Shown in pieces: positions 5,923 through 8,084 of a stretch of DNA of 8,084 nucleotides. Under the pieces are notes generated by a model. That model ran no database searches. It had not been told where the DNA came from and saw nothing but the letters and a program-made list of their open reading frames with translations. Source of the stretch: Desulfotomaculum sp. (GTDB taxonomy: Bacteria; Bacillota; Desulfotomaculia; Desulfotomaculales; Nap2-2B). A program made the position numbers and the translations under genes. Where the stretch lies: the NCBI GenBank assembly GCA_003513005.1, contig DOTD01000048.1, positions 1 through 8,084 of the forward strand, in the 5' to 3' direction. Position 1 is the stretch's first letter. Each line of letters starts with the position of its first letter.

Positions 5923-6156
5923 TTACTGCGGGTCGTAGATGTCGTTGGTTGTTCTGTCTACGATTTTGATGTCCTGTTTGGAGACTAACTGTCCACCGGT
6001 TGTTGTGAAGATGTTTTTAGTTAATACTGTGTCCATAGCTGCCTGGATTTCCTGGGCGGTTATGTTTTCGCGGGGATTGTCAACCGTAAGCGTGAAGTTG
6101 GAGCCGTTTTCATTTTTGAAGACCATCCTGAGGGTTTTGGTGGTAACCTGGGCCAT
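5923..6156 (-). CDS. DUF2922 family protein
   Basis: A 77-aa protein starts with ATG at 6156 after a strong GGAGGTG. It begins MAQVTTKTLRMVFKNENG, then shows FTLTVDNPRENIT, QEIQAAMDTVLTKNIF and the TTGGQLVSKQDIKIVDRT block. These features (MxFxxExGxxxxLxVxxPRxxLT..E...M) define DUF2922, a family of small Firmicutes proteins of unknown function, usually 65-80 aa. It has no signal peptide, membrane segment or cysteine. It follows the DUF1659 gene by 48 nt and precedes yvrJ by 127 nt in one transcription unit. Neighbouring DUF1659 and YvrJ genes are the common context of the family, so the three may act together. Confidence 0.88.
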   Translation of the reverse strand: MAQVTTKTLRMVFKNENGSNFTLTVDNPRENITAQEIQAAMDTVLTKNIFTTTGGQLVSKQDIKIVDRTTNDIYDPQ

Positions 6157-6204
6157 TTTTACACCTCCTTTTAATGAATTTTGATCATGCCGGGCCTATA
6201 CGGG

Positions 6205-6429
6205 TTAGGCCTCCACGAGCTGGGCATTGTCAACGCGGCTTATTTTGCTTAAGGTATACGACTGCAAGCCGGCAATCGCCTGGGCAACGTCGTATAGATC
6301 CTGGTCTGTGGCGCTCGAACTAATGCCCTTGTAATTTCTGCTGCGGTAGACCGGGTTTCCCTGGGCGTCGACACCGGTCTGCACTTCAAGGTTAAGCACA
6401 GAACCACTGGATACTTTTTCAACAGCCAT
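6205..6429 (-). CDS. DUF1659 family protein
   Basis: A 74-aa protein starts at the ATG at 6429, 5 nt after a perfect AGGAGGTG (6442-6435). An upstream in-frame start at 6471 would lie before the predicted transcription start and is rejected. The sequence MAVEKVSSGSVLNLEVQTG, followed by DAQGNPVYRSRNYKGI and ATDQDLYDVAQAIAGLQS, is the DUF1659 pattern: a strand, then GxDxxGxPxxxxxxxxxI, then a TDxxLYxVAxALAxLQ helix. The protein is soluble, cysteine-free and of unknown function. It is the first gene of the DUF1659-DUF2922-yvrJ operon, directly behind a promoter with a LexA-type box. Confidence 0.88.
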   Translation of the reverse strand: MAVEKVSSGSVLNLEVQTGVDAQGNPVYRSRNYKGISSSATDQDLYDVAQAIAGLQSYTLSKISRVDNAQLVEA

Positions 6430-6445
6430 TTTTTCACCTCCTAAC

Positions 6446-6459
6446 CGAACGTATGTTCG
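6446..6459 (-). promoter_or_regulatory. LexA (DinR) SOS box
   Basis: CGAACATACGTTCG on the minus strand is a perfect CGAAC-N4-GTTCG palindrome. It fits the Gram-positive LexA consensus CGAACRNRYGTTYC at every position except the last base, which instead completes the symmetry. It lies between the -10 box (6477-6472) and the RBS (6442-6435), roughly +6 to +19, where bound LexA would block transcription. It predicts DNA-damage induction of the DUF1659-DUF2922-yvrJ operon. Binding is inferred. Confidence 0.72.
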
Positions 6460-6471
6460 CCTTACAAACAT

Positions 6472-6500
6472 ATTCTAACCCGGAACAGAGGCCATGTCAA
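6472..6500 (-). promoter_or_regulatory. Promoter of the DUF1659-DUF2922-yvrJ operon
   Basis: A full-consensus -35 box TTGACA (minus strand, 6500-6495) and a 5-of-6 -10 box TAGAAT (6477-6472) are separated by 17 bp. Transcription should start near 6465, some 36 nt before the DUF1659 ATG. This is the strongest promoter in the window and would need a repressor to be silent, which fits the adjoining LexA box. Confidence 0.78.
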
Positions 6501-6638
6501 GGTAAAATATGGTAATTTACGGGGGTAATAATAGGGGATATTGTCGAAAGAGCAGATGGGAAAGGACTTGCCTGACAACAATAAAAGAACACAAAAAAAA
6601 TCAAGTATGAACTGAAACGGGGTTATTAGGACGCTGTA

Positions 6639-7517
6639 TCACGGGAGTTTCACCGGGATGCGGTCCTCACACGGAACACCGACCTGGCAGAGTCCGCAGC
6701 CTATCTTTTCCAAGCCGAGCCTTTCACGTAACGCGACAGCTTCCCTACTGAGAGAGTTCATTTGGTAACAAATATCCTTGTTGAGTCCCTCTTTTGAGAT
6801 AGCTCCGACTGGGCACCTTTTAGTGAAGGCAACACAACCCTTGCTGAACAGGCAGTAATCCATGAGTCCATCATAGGAACGGGGAGTAGCCGGCAGCCTG
6901 GTGTTGACCACGACACTGCCCAACCGGTGGGCAATTCCCCTGGGAGTGATCAGGGCGTTATTTATACTGAAGGTTCCCAGCCCGCAGGCGTAAGCAATAT
7001 GCCTTTCAGACCAGGTTGAGGTAAAATTATGCCTGGCCGGATCTCTTATGATTCTAAACTCCGGAAGCAAAAAAGGCGCCGCGGCAAGGTACCCGCCGGC
7101 CTCAAGCCAGTTAACTACCCGGCGCCTCAATTCTATGTTGAACCGTTCCCCATCATTCCGGGTATAACACCACTCGTCAGCCGGACCTGTCTTTTGCAGC
7201 CGGTTTTTCTCCCTGACAGCGGAATTTATAGGCAATACCCAGGAAATTACGCTTATCTCTTCCGGCTTGATGCTAAAAGAAGCGCCCCTTGGTAAAACTG
7301 CGTTCAGCAGCGCCTGCTGAGGAGTCATAGACTCCATTCCTATCTCTTTCCGGATGGTTGTAAATATATGATCCTCTCCCCGGGCGAATCCTACCAGGGG
7401 CGAGTCAAAAAATCTGCCTTTAATGTGCTTGAAGTTGTTTCGATGATCTGTTTCAACATAGTTGATAATCAGGTCTGTTATCTCCTGAGCCAAAATTTTG
7501 TTAACATCTTCTGACAA
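6639..7517 (-). CDS. QueG-related (epoxyqueuosine reductase-like) iron-sulfur protein
   Basis: The protein has 292 aa from a TTG at 7517, with GAAGGAA about 7 nt upstream; no better start is nearby. The central part (ERHIAYACGLGTFSINNALI, about 171-190, then TPRGIAHRLGSVVVNTRL) resembles the cobalamin-binding core of QueG and reductive-dehalogenase-like proteins. The C-terminal region resembles a double ferredoxin segment: C222, C228, C235-P, C250, then C274, C277 and C283 in CGLCQVGVPCEDRIP. In relatives I recall, the first motif is CxxCxxxCP; here the middle Cys is Phe231 (C228-VAF-TKR-C235). One cluster may thus be altered. The true substrate is unknown; it differs from classical QueG in its C-terminal spacing, so tRNA queuosine synthesis should not be assumed. 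It stands alone, in the same direction as the following small-gene operon. Confidence 0.7.
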   Translation of the reverse strand: MSEDVNKILAQEITDLIINYVETDHRNNFKHIKGRFFDSPLVGFARGEDHIFTTIRKEIGMESMTPQQALLNAVLPRGASFSIKPEEISVISWVLPINSAVREKNRLQKTGPADEWCYTRNDGERFNIELRRRVVNWLEAGGYLAAAPFLLPEFRIIRDPARHNFTSTWSERHIAYACGLGTFSINNALITPRGIAHRLGSVVVNTRLPATPRSYDGLMDYCLFSKGCVAFTKRCPVGAISKEGLNKDICYQMNSLSREAVALRERLGLEKIGCGLCQVGVPCEDRIPVKLP

Positions 7518-7630
7518 AGCAGATTCCTTCTTTTTAGCTTGTTTTGTTATCCCGGTTATTCTTGCTTCTGAACAGATTTTCCTGCTTTATTCACCACTAT
7601 GTTTGGATCGTATAGAACTTCTGTATTTTC

Positions 7631-7864
7631 TCACACAACTGTATTGCTGATAACTTCCAGAAAGCCGTTCTTTCTCGCTGTATCAATTATCTGGTCAACA
7701 GATTGAGATGCGGTATCTTTCCACAGATACCATTGTTTTGCGCTTTCGTCATAGAGCAGTGCTTTAGGGTATTTTGACAAAACCTCTTCCGAAAATGATT
7801 CAACCAGAGAATATGTATCGAAACGCTGTATGCTTTGATCATTTTGATCTATAAATAAGGACAT
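7631..7864 (-). CDS. Small hypothetical protein
   Basis: A 77-aa protein starts with ATG at 7864 after GGGAGGA (7874-7868), a close but strong RBS. It starts MSLFIDQNDQSIQRFDTYSL and contains KALLYDESAKQWYLWKDT. It is acidic and soluble, with no cysteine, signal peptide or membrane segment. I do not recognise the family; the LYDES-x-KQWYLW stretch vaguely recalls primase-associated N-terminal regions, but this is not evidence. The longer frame up to 7960 has no RBS and reads poorly, so the internal ATG is chosen. After the TGA the same frame stays open for 24 more codons to a TAA at 7558-7556. Confidence 0.6.
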   Translation of the reverse strand: MSLFIDQNDQSIQRFDTYSLVESFSEEVLSKYPKALLYDESAKQWYLWKDTASQSVDQIIDTARKNGFLEVISNTVV

Positions 7865-7879
7865 TTGTCCTCCCAAAAT

Positions 7880-7896
7880 GGGGTTAGACAAACCCC
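7880..7896. repeat. Small hairpin and repeated motifs between divergent genes
   Basis: GGGGTT (7880-7885) and AACCCC (7891-7896) form a perfect 6-bp stem with a 5-nt loop. Nearby, TTTGTCCTCC (7864-7873) is an exact inverted copy of GGAGGACAAA (7946-7955), so the two divergent start sites share mirrored RBS segments. GACAAACCC also occurs directly at 7887-7895 and 7950-7958. A TATAAT (7913-7918) faces the plus-strand ORF but lacks a matching -35. Confidence 0.3.
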
Positions 7897-7958
7897 AGAA
7901 ACTCCTGTAAGATATAATTAGCAAACGGGAGGTAACCAAAAAAGAGGAGGACAAACCC

Positions 7959-8084
7959 ATGGAAAACGCTGTTTAAGAGCGCATACAAGCAAAAACAAGA
8001 GACAGTCAGTTATTCGAAGTATTTGTTAATCACTTTGAGTTTTCTCCCAAGACGGCTGAAGCTGCCTTCCATATAGTTAAAGAA
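7959..8084 (+). pseudogene. 5' end of an unidentified gene with a premature TAA at codon 6
   Basis: GAGGAGG (7944-7950), 8 nt of spacing and an ATG at 7959 form a perfect initiation site. The reading is M-E-N-A-V followed by TAA (7974-7976). The same frame then stays open to the window edge for 36 codons: ERIQAKTRDSQLFEVFVNHF, then EFSPKTAEAAFHIVKE. This downstream part is clearly protein-like. No ATG, GTG or TTG restarts the frame inside the window, so the gene appears broken by a nonsense change (for example from AAA). I have a faint memory of DUF1670-type proteins starting this way; this is not firm. The rest lies beyond the right edge. Confidence 0.45.

Noticed and set aside
6570..6638. 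Terminator of the QueG-like gene at the minus-strand T8 run
   Set aside because: The T-run is real (A8 on the plus strand near 6593-6600), but no stable stem lies immediately before it.
7631..7633. Selenocysteine at the TGA of the small hypothetical gene
   Set aside because: No SECIS-like hairpin follows and the gene resembles no known selenoprotein; the simpler reading is a normal stop with a chance or decayed extension.
1..8084. CRISPR array, tRNA, rRNA or phage-defence cassette
   Set aside because: I found no regularly spaced repeats, no tRNA-like cloverleaf with CCA-adjacent arms, no rRNA sequence and no recognisable defence protein on either strand.

Overview
The window looks like a piece of a Firmicutes chromosome of the anaerobic Peptococcaceae type (Desulfotomaculum/Pelotomaculum-like). 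This is inferred from four things: a four-subunit 2-oxoacid:ferredoxin oxidoreductase, a YabE-type 3D-domain cell-wall protein, the DUF1659/DUF2922/YvrJ trio, and strong AGGAGG-type ribosome binding sites with frequent TTG starts. No ribosomal or other phylogenetic marker is present, so the assignment is tentative.

Left part (1 to about 1750) is mobile-element debris followed by an AT-rich gap. Bases 1-475 are the middle of an IS66-family transposase, broken by two frameshifts and cut off just after its first catalytic Asp. Fused to it in the opposite orientation is the 5' part of a group II intron (994 down to about 480, minus strand). It keeps the GTGCG 5' end, about 400 nt of ribozyme and the first ~37 codons of the intron-encoded protein. 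The intron starts 2 nt after the T-tract of a perfect 12-bp terminator-like hairpin. Beyond it is a possible insertion-sequence end and non-coding DNA leading into a long leader of the next gene.

Middle part: a membrane-anchored DUF348-DUF348-G5-3D protein (1760-2779, +) converges with a four-gene minus-strand operon, korDABC (5526 to 2844). The operon encodes a 2-oxoacid (probably 2-oxoglutarate) ferredoxin oxidoreductase: an 8-Cys ferredoxin, the alpha subunit, the TPP/4Fe-4S beta subunit and the gamma subunit. The genes overlap or nearly touch, and a good sigma-A-type promoter lies just upstream.

Upstream of kor, separated by a strong terminator, is a compact minus-strand operon of three tiny genes: DUF1659, DUF2922 and a 47-aa YvrJ-family protein that starts with GTG. 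It has a near-consensus promoter (TTGACA-17 bp-TAGAAT), and a perfect Gram-positive LexA/DinR box (CGAAC-N4-GTTCG) lies just downstream of the -10. This predicts DNA-damage control of a family trio of unknown function and is the most interesting signal in the window.

Right part (6639-8084): a QueG-related iron-sulfur protein lacking one expected cluster cysteine, and a small unknown protein with an in-frame open extension past its TGA. Diverging from the latter is an edge-truncated ORF on the plus strand with a perfect RBS and start but a TAA at codon 6.
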